Origin: Bacteroidota bacterium
GTDB lineage: Bacteria > Bacteroidota > Bacteroidia > Chitinophagales > Saprospiraceae
Direction of reading: 5' to 3'
DNA length: 46,104 bases
Assembly: GCA_963169325.1 (NCBI GenBank)
Contig: CAUJEY010000243.1
Location: forward strand, 1-46,104
Shown: positions 1 to 12,121 of the stretch, piece after piece
Position numbering within the stretch: the first letter of the stretch is position 1
Layout of the letters: the number at the start of each line of letters is the position of its first letter
The notes under the pieces: model-generated
Database searches by the model: none
The model's input: the letters and a program-made list of their open reading frames with translations, nothing else
What the model was told of the DNA's origin: nothing
Made by a program: the position numbers and the translations under genes

Positions 1-701
1 TACAAATTGCCGGGAAACGGCACCGAAATCGCCACCAGCGCCGGTTGAACCTCCGCCATACGAACCGCCAGAATATCGGTCAGCAGTTTGTCGATGTACG
101 TGTATTCCTGTTGCAGGGCTTCGTACAATTCGTCGAAGTGATTGGCCGAGCGGCCCAGGCGTTCGGCATAGCGGCTGAAACCGAAATGGGCGTCCACACA
201 TTCCTGAATCAGATCGGACAGGTCTTCGAGGTACAACGTGGCCAGGTGTTTGGCTTTGTCCTGTGTGCCCATGGAGCCGAACGCCCAGTCGAGGTCGTCG
301 AGTTGGGCGAAACGGGAAGCCTCCGGCAAAAAACCTTCCTGGCATATCAGGTGCGACAGGGTCGGATTTTTACCTTGCAAAAACAGGATCACCGGGTCGA
401 TGGTATGAATATAATGGTCCTGCAAAGCGACGATGCGCTGCACATTGTCGGACAAGGTCGCCGCGGCGGGATCAATTTGTGCAAACAACTGAGTCAGCCC
501 CTGTTTTGAAAACAACGCCAGAATAACCTCGATGCCCAGATCGGCCTGCCGGGCAGGTATCTGCCTGGTGTTCAGGAATCCCTTCAGGTAAGCGGTGGCC
601 GGGTAGGGCGTATTCAGCTGTGTGAAGGGTGGCGTGATCAGAAAAACGGTCGGCTGCAAGTCGGTTAATTTGGGGGGTAAAATACGAGGTTTTTTCTTCA
701 A
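1..701 (-). CDS. B12-binding radical SAM protein, N-terminal part (3' end outside window)
   Basis: Translating the minus strand gives an open frame of about 233 residues that runs off the left edge. It opens with a short Lys-rich leader followed by VFLITPPFTQLNTPYPATAY, the usual first strand and loop of the cobalamin-binding domain at the N terminus of Bacteroidota B12-dependent radical SAM proteins. Helical stretches follow, and the visible part ends in AISVPFPGNLY. The radical SAM cysteine motif would lie beyond the edge, so the enzyme class rests on the N-terminal domain alone. The frame is closed by TGA just upstream, so the first usable start is TTG at 701-699. That TTG overlaps the stop of the upstream nuclease remnant, which suggests translational coupling. 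The substrate is unknown. Confidence 0.66.
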   Translation of the reverse strand, partial: MKKKPRILPPKLTDLQPTVFLITPPFTQLNTPYPATAYLKGFLNTRQIPARQADLGIEVILALFSKQGLTQLFAQIDPAAATLSDNVQRIVALQDHYIHTIDPVILFLQGKNPTLSHLICQEGFLPEASRFAQLDDLDWAFGSMGTQDKAKHLATLYLEDLSDLIQECVDAHFGFSRYAERLGRSANHFDELYEALQQEYTYIDKLLTDILAVRMAEVQPALVAISVPFPGNL

Positions 702-1510
702 TGAATGCGTCCCCCATCCTCGGGCTCATCCCTTTCATCTTCTGCCTGGTTGTCTTGCCATTTCATTTCCAGAAAATGCCTGCCGCGCTCCAGTTCCGCT
801 TTAAGTTCAGCTTCGGTCGGCAGGTAAAGCAGGTATTTCGAGGCAAAAATTTGCCGGCTTTCGTTCAAAACCGAGTATTTGACAATAGCTTCGCTTTTTT
901 CGGAACAGAGGATGATGCCTACAGTCGGGTTGTCACCTGTGATTTTGAACCGGTCTTCATATACCCGGATATACATATCCATTTGCCCAATATCGGCATG
1001 GGTAAGCTTGCCGATTTTCAAATCGAACAGCACGAAACATTTCAGGATGTAGTTGTAAAAAACGAGATCAATAAAAACTTCTTCGCCTTCGAGCGGGATG
1101 TACTGCTGACGGATTACAAACGCAAAACCACGTCCCAATTCGAGGATAAAACTTTGCAAATTGTCCATCAGGGCCTGTTCCAAATCACTTTCATACAGTT
1201 GATGACCGGGTTTGATGTTCAGAAAATCCAGCACCAATGGGTCTTTAATCAGGTCGCGCGGCGTGAGCAACTGCGTTTTTTCAACGGCTTCTTCGCGCAA
1301 TCCGGGACGGTCTACTTCCCGGCTACCGAGTATACGTTCGTAGTAAAAAACGTTGATTTGACGCTCCAAAGCCCGGGTGTCCCAACCGCTTCGAATGGTT
1401 TCTTCTTCGTAGAAGGCGCGTTTTTTTAGGTCTACAATACGCATCAGTAGGCGATAATGTGTCCACGACAATTCGCTCCGCAGTGCGGAGCGAATTGGGT
1501 AATAAGTGTT
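698..1510 (-). pseudogene. YhcG/DUF1016-type PDDEXK nuclease, 5'-truncated
   Basis: The readable part matches the C-terminal two thirds of the YhcG family (DUF1016): LSWTHYRLLMRI, then the nuclease core with FIDLVFYNYIL...LFDLKIGKLTHADIGQM, holding the D and the D-x-K pair of the PDDEXK fold, then GIILCSEKSEAIVKYS. Full-length family members are about 340-370 residues; only about 270 codons are open here. No ATG starts the frame. A TTG at 1471 could start a 257-residue product, but family-like sequence (YYPIRSALRSELSW) continues upstream of it to an in-frame TAA at 1513-1511. The conserved N-terminal DUF1016 domain is therefore missing and the gene is probably a remnant. Related proteins occur in restriction-type and toxin-like loci. 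A 27-bp palindrome lies inside the reading frame. Confidence 0.7.
1470..1496. repeat. 27-bp perfect palindrome in the yhcG remnant
   Basis: Thirteen-base arms (AATTCGCTCCGCA and its complement) flank a single central base. The palindrome lies inside the nuclease reading frame and encodes IRSALRSEL, which resembles the family consensus at that point. It is therefore either a coincidental coding palindrome or a small palindromic insertion that kept the frame open. Confidence 0.8.
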
Positions 1511-1544
1511 TTATTTATTCGAAGCTACCTTCCGCAAAACGCCT

Positions 1545-1552
1545 CATATTTG
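1545..1552 (+). promoter_or_regulatory. possible -7 box for the permease/aminopeptidase gene
   Basis: CATATTTG resembles the Bacteroidota -7 element TAnnTTTG and lies 57 bases upstream of the chosen ATG. It sits in a small CCTCA...TGAGG hairpin. I see no convincing TTTG -33 box at the usual distance, so this is tentative. Confidence 0.3.
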
Positions 1553-1608
1553 TGAGGTTATACCAAGTACAATGCAATCTAAGTTTCTTGCTTAAATATA
1601 CCTCCACA

Positions 1609-4600
1609 ATGCTTGTCGCCATCTTTAAAAACGAGTTCATTTATTGGCTCAAAAACCCCTCCTTTTACGTTTACCTGTGCCTTTTTTTTATCCTGGCAGT
1701 TGCCGCTATGGCAGGGGCTTCGGGTGCATTCGGCGAAGAATCTTCAAATGCGGCGCGTATGGCCAATGCTCCGATGAACGTGTATTCCTTCAGCCTTTTT
1801 TTCAACAAATTGTTGCTGTTTCTGCTGCCGGCGATTGTCGGAACTTCCGTTTACAAGGATTATAAAAGCAATATGCACAGCATCTTGTACACCTATCCGT
1901 TCGGCAAAAGGGATTACCTGATCGGGCGGTTTACAGGCGCTTTTGCGGTGGTGGCGCTTATTGCATTTGCGGTGGAAGTGGGTTTGTTTTTGGGTACTAA
2001 ATTGCCCTATTCCAATCCGGCACAGCTGGCGCCCTTCGATGCGGGCGTCTACCTGCAAGCTTATTCGTTTTACCTGCTTCCCAACCTGTTGCTCTTCGGC
2101 GTGGTTGTTTTTACCATCGTAACCATGACGCGGAATATTTACGCCGGGTTCATTGCCCTAATCCTGTTGTTGCTGGTCAAAGAAATGCTGACCCGCCTGA
2201 CGGGCGGGCCGGGCGCCAACCCTGCCGGACTGCTGCTGGAACCCTTCGGCGAAACCGCCACCTATCATTTTACCCAAAACCGCACCTTGTCCGAGCAAGA
2301 TATATTGCCGATTCCATTCGAGCCGATGATTTTTTACAACCGCTTGTTATGGTTAGCGGTCGCCGCGGGGATTTTTTACCTCGTGTACCGCTGGTTTTCC
2401 TTCAGTCAGCAGGGTGTATCCTGGAGTTGGAACACCGGAACGCCGGCGCAAAAACCAAAATATACGGCCGGTAGCGGCATCGGTATTCAAATACCCGGGG
2501 TATCGCCCGATTTTTCCCTGATACAACAACTCACATGTGTATGGCGCCTCTCGCAGTCAGACTTCCGGTACATACTTAAAAGCGGTTCTTTCATCAGTAT
2601 TTTAATTACAGGGGCAGTGTTTATCGCTATCCTGGTTTTGCAAACAAACCCGCAAACGGATATGAAAACATTGCCGGTTACCTGGGTGATACTGGGCTTG
2701 CCCGTAATCTTTTTTTCGTTGCTGATCAATGCCCTGACCTTCTTATATGCCGGTATTTTGATACACCGCGCCCGGGCCGCCCGGATGAGCGACTTGCTCC
2801 ATGCTACACCCGCGCCCAATTGGGTGTTTTTATCGTCAAAATGGATCGCGCTGGTCCAAATGCAATTGGTGCTGTTGTTATTAATTATAACAGCCGGTAT
2901 CGGGATTCAGGCGTATGAAGGGTATTATCATTTCGATATCGGGCATTATTTGTTTGCGTTGTTTGGCATTCATTTGGCCGGATTTCTTATCTGGGCATTT
3001 GCGGCCTTGTTCGTACAGGCTCTTTTTACCAATCCGTATCTGGGTCTATTTTTTCTGGTTTTAGGCGCACTCGGCATTTCCGCCGGGTCTTCCCTGGGCC
3101 CGGAATCTCTTGTCTTTCGGTTTAACGACAACCCGGAACCGGATTTTTTCCTGCATTATTCGGAGATGAACGGATACGGGCATGCCCTGTTGCCGTATTT
3201 TTTATATAAGACCTATTGGGGTGTATTCGGCCTGTTTTTGTTTTTTTTAACGATGCTTTTCTGGCAGCGCGAACTGACACAATCTTTTATGGAGCGGATA
3301 CGCCTGGCGAAATCCCGGTTTTCAGGCGCATTGCCGTATCCGCTGATTGTCCTGTTCTGCGCTTTTTTAGCCTTTGGAATATATCTGCATATCGCAGTAA
3401 ATAAACCGGAAAACAAAGCCTTTTCTGCTCAAGAAGAAAACATGTTGTTAGCAGAATTCCAGCAAAAATATGTCGGTTACGATCAGATAGAACAACCAAG
3501 AATCACGTCTGTATTTGTTAAAATGGATATTTATCCGCAATCCTGTTCTTTTCATGCGGAAGGCACGTACCTGCTGGTGAATAAGACATCCGTTTTTATA
3601 GATACCCTGTTGATCAAATCGGGTTATGATGAAATTACAGAAATCCTGCCCGAGGCCAACCTTGTCAGCATCAGTACAGATTCCGTTTTTCAATTTTCGG
3701 TGTATAAATTAGTTAAAGCGATGGCGCCGAACGACAGTATGACACTACGGTTCCGGATAAAAAACAAACCCAATACATTGTTTACACAACATTCAAATGT
3801 ATTGCGAAACGGATCATTCATTAAAAGCGATATTTTTCCGAAACTGGGTTATTTTGCCGAAACGGTTAAGCCGGCACCCTCCGACAGCAATGCGCTGGGT
3901 AATCATTATCAACGAATAGATTCCGATGAAATAGATTTTGAAGCCATAGTGAGTACTTCGGCAGCGCAAACGGCCATTGCGCCGGGTTATCTTCAAAAAT
4001 CATGGATGGAAAAGGACAGGCGGTATTTCCATTATAAAATGGATAAAAAAATAAAGTTTGTATTCGGCTTTAATTCAGGAGAATACGGTGTTTATAAGGA
4101 AAATTTAAATGACGTGGATTTGCGCATTTACCACCACCCGCGGCATACCTGGTGCCTGCCGCAAATGATGGAAGGGCTCAAGGCGGCACTAACCTACAAC
4201 GATACAAATTTCGGCAGGTATCAGCACCGGCAAGCACAAATTATAGAATTCCCACGCTCGGAAGGAAGTTATGCCACCACGGCTGCCAATTGTATCCCGG
4301 TTTCCGAAATTCGATTTGTCAATGATGCCGGACAAACGAAAAACGACAATGTCGATATATCATTTTATGTGGCTGCGCACGAAATTTCGCACCAATGGTG
4401 GGGCAACCAGGTGATCCCTGCCGACGTGGCGGGGGCATCAATGATCACCGAAAGTGTGGCGGAATACATTACCGCCAGGGTTTGTGAAAAAAAGTATGGA
4501 AAAAAACCGGCGGATAAATTTCTCAAAATCCAGTTAAGCCGGTATTTAAAAGGCAGAACGACCGAAACGCAGTCGGAACCGCCCCTGTCGATGGTACTTC

Positions 4601-5202
4601 CGGAGCAGTCCTATATTTCTTATGGAAAAGGCGCCTTTGCCTTGAACACCCTGAGTGAATATATTGGCGAGGAAAACATGAACGAAGCGTTAAAGGCCTA
4701 TTTAAACAAGGTAAAATTCCAATCGCCGCCGTACACCACTCCGCTGGAAATGATTGCTTTTTTAAAAGCGGCAACACCCGATTCGTTGCAGTATTTAATC
4801 GGCGATCTGTTTGAAACGGTAACGTTTTATGACAATAAAATACTCGACGCAAAAACGACTGCGCTGAGCGATGGGAAATACCAGGTTGATATAACGTTTC
4901 TTATTCAAAAATACCGGCTGGATAACAACGGAAATAAAGTTTTTACCAGCGCGGCCGGTCCATCCCAGACGTACCGGGACCCCGCCGCCCCAAATGCCGT
5001 ATTATCGCTGCCCTTAGCCGATTATATAGAGGTGGGCGTTTTTGATAAAAACCAACAAGCGTTATACCTGAAAAAACATAAAATCACCGGCATTTATAAC
5101 CGGCTGACGCTTATGCTGGATCAGAAACCCGCTGAAACGGCCATTGATCCGTACACGCGATTAATCGATTTGGATAGCGCGGATAACAGGAGTGGTATTT
5201 GA
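1609..5202 (+). CDS. ABC transporter permease fused to M1 aminopeptidase
   Basis: A 1197-residue inner-membrane protein. The start is the ATG giving MLVAIFKNEFIYWLKNPSFY, a typical ABC-2 permease opening; sequence upstream of it is not family-like. The N-terminal two thirds hold two ABC-2-like sets of about six membrane helices each. The last third is a gluzincin (M1) peptidase domain with HEISHQWWGNQ at residues 924-934, giving zinc ligands His924 and His928 and a third ligand Glu948 in MITESVAEY. The HExxH-to-Glu spacing is one residue longer than in classical M1 enzymes, which fits this permease-fused subfamily as I know it. Such proteins normally pair with a separate ATPase, often encoded next door. 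None is present on either side, so the ATPase must be elsewhere. The natural substrate of the family is not known. Confidence 0.9.
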   Translation: MLVAIFKNEFIYWLKNPSFYVYLCLFFILAVAAMAGASGAFGEESSNAARMANAPMNVYSFSLFFNKLLLFLLPAIVGTSVYKDYKSNMHSILYTYPFGKRDYLIGRFTGAFAVVALIAFAVEVGLFLGTKLPYSNPAQLAPFDAGVYLQAYSFYLLPNLLLFGVVVFTIVTMTRNIYAGFIALILLLLVKEMLTRLTGGPGANPAGLLLEPFGETATYHFTQNRTLSEQDILPIPFEPMIFYNRLLWLAVAAGIFYLVYRWFSFSQQGVSWSWNTGTPAQKPKYTAGSGIGIQIPGVSPDFSLIQQLTCVWRLSQSDFRYILKSGSFISILITGAVFIAILVLQTNPQTDMKTLPVTWVILGLPVIFFSLLINALTFLYAGILIHRARAARMSDLLHATPAPNWVFLSSKWIALVQMQLVLLLLIITAGIGIQAYEGYYHFDIGHYLFALFGIHLAGFLIWAFAALFVQALFTNPYLGLFFLVLGALGISAGSSLGPESLVFRFNDNPEPDFFLHYSEMNGYGHALLPYFLYKTYWGVFGLFLFFLTMLFWQRELTQSFMERIRLAKSRFSGALPYPLIVLFCAFLAFGIYLHIAVNKPENKAFSAQEENMLLAEFQQKYVGYDQIEQPRITSVFVKMDIYPQSCSFHAEGTYLLVNKTSVFIDTLLIKSGYDEITEILPEANLVSISTDSVFQFSVYKLVKAMAPNDSMTLRFRIKNKPNTLFTQHSNVLRNGSFIKSDIFPKLGYFAETVKPAPSDSNALGNHYQRIDSDEIDFEAIVSTSAAQTAIAPGYLQKSWMEKDRRYFHYKMDKKIKFVFGFNSGEYGVYKENLNDVDLRIYHHPRHTWCLPQMMEGLKAALTYNDTNFGRYQHRQAQIIEFPRSEGSYATTAANCIPVSEIRFVNDAGQTKNDNVDISFYVAAHEISHQWWGNQVIPADVAGASMITESVAEYITARVCEKKYGKKPADKFLKIQLSRYLKGRTTETQSEPPLSMVLPEQSYISYGKGAFALNTLSEYIGEENMNEALKAYLNKVKFQSPPYTTPLEMIAFLKAATPDSLQYLIGDLFETVTFYDNKILDAKTTALSDGKYQVDITFLIQKYRLDNNGNKVFTSAAGPSQTYRDPAAPNAVLSLPLADYIEVGVFDKNQQALYLKKHKITGIYNRLTLMLDQKPAETAIDPYTRLIDLDSADNRSGI

Positions 5203-5230
5203 AGGGCGCGGCAAATTCCCCTGAAATCTC

Positions 5231-5239
5231 CATCTTTGC
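5231..5239 (+). promoter_or_regulatory. CATCTTTGC box just before the SnoaL-like gene
   Basis: This fits the extended Bacteroidota -7 motif (TAnCTTTGC) at all but one position and ends only five bases before the ATG at 5244. If it is used, the mRNA would be leaderless or nearly so. No clear -33 TTTG lies 19-21 bases upstream. Confidence 0.35.
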
Positions 5240-5243
5240 CCCC

Positions 5244-5645
5244 ATGACAGCACTCGAAACAGTACAACAGTATTACCACTGCTTTAATAGCAAAAACTGG
5301 GCGGGTATGCTCGCCCTCCTGGACGAAAATATCCGCCACGAAGTCAACCAGGGCGAAGCCCGGACCGGACTTGACCGCTACCGCGAATTCCTGGCCCACA
5401 TGGACGACTGCTACGACGAGCAACTCGCCGACATGGTGTTTTTCACCGAACCCGGCGACCGGCGTGTCGCCTGCGAATTCACGGTGCATGGCGTGTACAA
5501 AAAAACCGACGGCGACCTCATTCCGGCCCATAACCAGCAGTATAAGCTGCCGGCCGGCGCTTTTCTGGAAGTCCGCGACGGTAAAATTACCCGCGTAACC
5601 ACCTACTATAACCTTCCGCTCTGGATCAAATTAGTGTCGGATTGA
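5244..5645 (+). CDS. SnoaL-like/NTF2-fold protein (ketosteroid isomerase-related)
   Basis: A 133-residue soluble protein that starts at MTALETVQQYYHCFNSKNW. The pattern of an N-terminal helix, LLDENIRHEVNQGEARTG, then a curved sheet ending in FLEVRDGKITRVTTYYNLP, is that of the SnoaL/NTF2 fold, in particular the ketosteroid isomerase-related family TIGR02096. An in-frame codon upstream would extend it, but that extension is not family-like and overlaps the end of the permease gene. It lies three bases before the GNAT gene, so the two are probably co-transcribed. The family has no established reaction, and isomerase activity should not be assumed. Confidence 0.8.
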   Translation: MTALETVQQYYHCFNSKNWAGMLALLDENIRHEVNQGEARTGLDRYREFLAHMDDCYDEQLADMVFFTEPGDRRVACEFTVHGVYKKTDGDLIPAHNQQYKLPAGAFLEVRDGKITRVTTYYNLPLWIKLVSD

Positions 5646-5648
5646 AGC

Positions 5649-6242
5649 ATGAAGCTGCACTATAATACTTTCAAAGGCGCCGGTATCCGGGCGGTGTTCG
5701 ACCCGCTGGCGCGGCTTCGGATCGCCGTGTTTCGCGATTTTCCGTACCTGTACGAGGGCACGCTGGAATACGAACTGGAGTATCTGAATACTTATGCCGA
5801 TGCGGATCGCGCACTGTTGTTTGCGGTCTTCAACGGCGACCGTATGGTGGGCGCCACCACCTGCATCCCGCTGGCCGATGAAACGGAGGAAGTACAGGCG
5901 CCGTTTCGGGCAGCAGGGTTCAATCTGGAGGAAGTGTTCTATTTCGGCGAAAGTATCCTGCTCCCCGAATACCGCGGCCTGGGCTTGGGGCACCGCTTTT
6001 TTGATGTCCGGGAAGCACATGCTGCCTCTTTCGGCGCCTATCAACTCACCTGCTTCTGCGCCGTGGATCGCCCGGCCGATCATCCGTTGCGCCCGGAAGG
6101 CTACCGTCCGCTCGATGCTTTTTGGACCAAACGCGGTTACCGGCTGGAACCGGGGTTGCAAACAACGTTTTCCTGGCCCGACCTCGGCGAAACCGTTTCC
6201 ACGCCGAAAACCATGAATTTCCGGGTACGGCCAATGATATGA
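5649..6242 (+). CDS. GNAT-family N-acetyltransferase
   Basis: A 197-residue cytoplasmic protein with the GNAT core. The acetyl-CoA-binding loop is visible as LLPEYRGLGLGHRFFDVRE (Q/R-x-x-G-x-G/A pattern), preceded by the paired strands LLFAVFNGDRMVGATTCIPL. The N terminus (RLRIAVFRDFPYLYEG) matches a GNAT subgroup commonly found in Bacteroidota. It follows the SnoaL-like gene after three bases and is very likely in the same transcript. The acceptor substrate cannot be told from the sequence. Confidence 0.82.
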   Translation: MKLHYNTFKGAGIRAVFDPLARLRIAVFRDFPYLYEGTLEYELEYLNTYADADRALLFAVFNGDRMVGATTCIPLADETEEVQAPFRAAGFNLEEVFYFGESILLPEYRGLGLGHRFFDVREAHAASFGAYQLTCFCAVDRPADHPLRPEGYRPLDAFWTKRGYRLEPGLQTTFSWPDLGETVSTPKTMNFRVRPMI

Positions 6243-6245
6243 TAC

Positions 6246-6590
6246 TCAACGCTTCTCTTCTTCCATCCCGCCATTGAAAAAATTACCAATAGCCAGGAGA
6301 ACCGAGAGGAGAATCCCCCAGATCAAGCCGTCCACGTTGAAGCCGTCGAGCAGCCCGTCCACCAGAAGCACCATGGCGCCGTTGATGACGAGCAAAAACA
6401 AACCGAGCGTCAGGATCGTGATGGGAATCGTGAGAATGACGATAAGCGGCCGGATGAAAAAATTCACTATGCCGAGCAATAGCGCGGCAATGACGGCCTC
6501 GCCATAACCGGTTACGTGAATACCGGAAAAAATGGCTGCGCCGGCGTAAATAATGAGTCCGTTGATGAGCAAGGAAATCAGAAATCGCAT
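6246..6590 (-). CDS. YvlD/phage-holin-4-like small membrane protein
   Basis: A 114-residue protein made almost entirely of four hydrophobic helices, with the family signature NFFIRPLIVILTIPITILTLG in the middle and a short charged tail (GGMEEEKR). This is the Phage_holin_4_2 (YvlD) family. Despite the family name, members are mostly ordinary chromosomal inner-membrane proteins of unknown role, and nothing nearby is phage-like. It is convergent with the GNAT gene (3 bases between the ends) and divergent from the DUF218 gene. Confidence 0.87.
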   Translation of the reverse strand: MRFLISLLINGLIIYAGAAIFSGIHVTGYGEAVIAALLLGIVNFFIRPLIVILTIPITILTLGLFLLVINGAMVLLVDGLLDGFNVDGLIWGILLSVLLAIGNFFNGGMEEEKR

Positions 6591-6664
6591 AAAGAAAGGA
6601 TTTGATTGGTAAACGGTTGATTGGCGTTGTTTTCAATAGGATGAGCAAGATAGTATATAATCGG

Positions 6665-6673
6665 CATCTTTGC
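6665..6673 (+). promoter_or_regulatory. CATCTTTGC box before the DUF218 gene
   Basis: A second copy of the CATCTTTGC motif lies in the 89-base divergent gap and ends six bases before the ATG at 6680. It resembles the Bacteroidota -7 element, but no good -33 box is evident. Confidence 0.33.
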
Positions 6674-6679
6674 AAGATT

Positions 6680-7321
6680 ATGACCGGATACCAAAAATTA
6701 TATCGCTCCATAGCATTGCTGTCGCTGCTACTCCTCCTTTTTATGGCATGGGCGAACGCCGTTATTAAAAACACGAGTAAACCTTACCTGTCGGACAGCA
6801 TTGAACAACTTTCCGGTTTTAGGGTCGGGCTTTTATTGGGTACCCGCAAAAATTTGCAAAATGGCGAACCCAATGAATTCTTTTTTAACCGGATAGATGC
6901 GACAATAGAATTGTATAAAAAAAGGAAAATAACATACATTTTAATCAGTGGCGACAACAACAGAGCGGGCTACAATGAACCCCTGGATATGAAAATGGAA
7001 TTGCTGCGACAGGGAATACCCGATAGTGCAATTTATTTGGATTATGCCGGGTTCAGGACCCTGGATTCAGTGGTAAGGGCCAAAGCGGTATTCGGCCTGA
7101 ACCGTTTACTGGTGATCTCGCAGCGCTTTCATAATGAAAGGGCCGTTTACCTGGCCAGAGCCCATGGCATAGAGGCATTTGGGTATAACGCAAAAGATGT
7201 ACAAGGATATAAAGGGGTTAAAACGATGCTCCGGGAGGCGTTTGCGAAGACAAAGGCCTGGATCGATTTGGCCGTTGGCGTCCAACCCAGGTTTTTGGGT
7301 GAGCGAATCAAAATTGGATGA
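6680..7321 (+). CDS. DUF218 (YdcF/SanA-like) membrane-anchored protein
   Basis: A 213-residue protein that starts at MTGYQKLYRSIALLSLLLLL. It has one N-terminal membrane helix and a DUF218 domain: RVGLLLGTRKN near the start, ITYILISGDNNRAGYNEP, MKMELLRQGIPDSAIYLDYAGFRTLDS, and LLVISQRFHNERAVYLA. The order of these motifs is that of SanA/YdcF proteins. In Escherichia coli SanA affects envelope permeability to vancomycin at high temperature; the biochemical activity is unknown. An upstream in-frame ATG would add 26 residues without family character and would include the candidate promoter. Confidence 0.85.
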   Translation: MTGYQKLYRSIALLSLLLLLFMAWANAVIKNTSKPYLSDSIEQLSGFRVGLLLGTRKNLQNGEPNEFFFNRIDATIELYKKRKITYILISGDNNRAGYNEPLDMKMELLRQGIPDSAIYLDYAGFRTLDSVVRAKAVFGLNRLLVISQRFHNERAVYLARAHGIEAFGYNAKDVQGYKGVKTMLREAFAKTKAWIDLAVGVQPRFLGERIKIG

Positions 7322-7332
7322 AATGTGCCCCC

Positions 7333-7439
7333 GTAGTCTTGCTACTTCTTCCGCCCCGATTGGTGTTTTCACCAAGCGGCTCCGCGAAACTGCTTGGTGA
7401 AAACACCAAGCAGGGCGGAAATTTGTCCCCGGAGACTAC
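7333..7439. repeat. nested inverted-repeat element between the DUF218 and regulator genes
   Basis: Three nested pairs of arms share one axis: GTAGTCT/AGACTAC (7333-7339 and 7433-7439), TTCCGCCC/GGGCGGAA (7349-7356 and 7413-7420), and a 16-base pair GGTGTTTTCACCAAGC and its complement (7362-7377 and 7392-7407). The innermost arms contain TTGGTG/CACCAA, themselves palindromic. The transcript could fold into one long interrupted hairpin. There is no T-run, so it is not a standard terminator. Confidence 0.75.
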
Positions 7440-7498
7440 TTTGCCAGAGTTTCCGTATACCTTCCTTACCTTCGCGCCCCATTTGTGCCCTGCCGGAT

Positions 7499-11689
<4,191 letters not shown>

Positions 11690-11702
11690 CGGCTTCCCTC
11701 TT

Positions 11703-11898
11703 AGCCATCAACTGAAGGCAGAACCAATGCTTTCTACTTCGATATTCGATATTCTGCGGTTCGATATTCGTTATTTTAAAAATATCGAATATAGAACCGC
11801 AGAATATCGAACCGCAGAATATCGAACCGCAGAATGTCGAACCGCAGAATATCGAATGTCGAAGTAAATAAACGCTCAAAAACCCTCCGTTGATGGCT
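11703..11898. repeat. composite repeat element 1 (AGCCATCAAC ends, 15-mer array)
   Basis: Ten-base perfect inverted ends AGCCATCAAC (11703-11712) and GTTGATGGCT (11889-11898) enclose an array of the 15-mer AATATCGAACCGCAG, with four consecutive near-identical units and a partial fifth on the right and one inverted unit on the left. Left part 11735-11763 and right part 11838-11866 pair with about one mismatch over 29 bases. The same outer ends frame the element at 22.6-22.9 kb. It lies 13 bases past the stop of the hybrid regulator. Confidence 0.82.
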
Positions 11899-12006
11899 CT
11901 CTCCTCTGCGCTACGTTTAGCTCCACAGCGCTTTTGGACCTGCTTTATTTGCAAATAGTACAATTCCCCCCCCAATCGGGGATGATTTTCCCCCTGCTGG
12001 CATACC

Positions 12007-12015
12007 CATCTTTGC
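12007..12015 (+). promoter_or_regulatory. CATCTTTGC promoter-like box upstream of carbonic anhydrase 1
   Basis: CATCTTTGC lies 106 bases before the ATG of the carbonic anhydrase gene, preceded by a TTTTC stretch at 11986-11990 in roughly the -33 position. It resembles the Bacteroidota promoter consensus but is unproven. The rest of the gap between 11899 and 12121 shows nothing else I can name. Confidence 0.35.
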
Positions 12016-12121
12016 GACTGTAAGTTGCAGCTCATGCTGCTTCCGGCCTACGCTTGCGTACCGGAACGGGCTGCGGGGAGTGTTCAAATTGATCTTTTAC
12101 CTGTATTTAATACGTCCGTCT

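Noticed and set aside
45-509. 154-residue plus-strand frame at the left edge
   Set aside because: It is the shadow of the minus-strand radical SAM gene, which reads as a coherent protein with recognisable motifs.
1459-1608. 50-residue N-terminal extension of the permease-aminopeptidase
   Set aside because: It overlaps the nuclease remnant and palindrome and lacks family similarity. MLVAIFKNEF is the usual start of such permeases.
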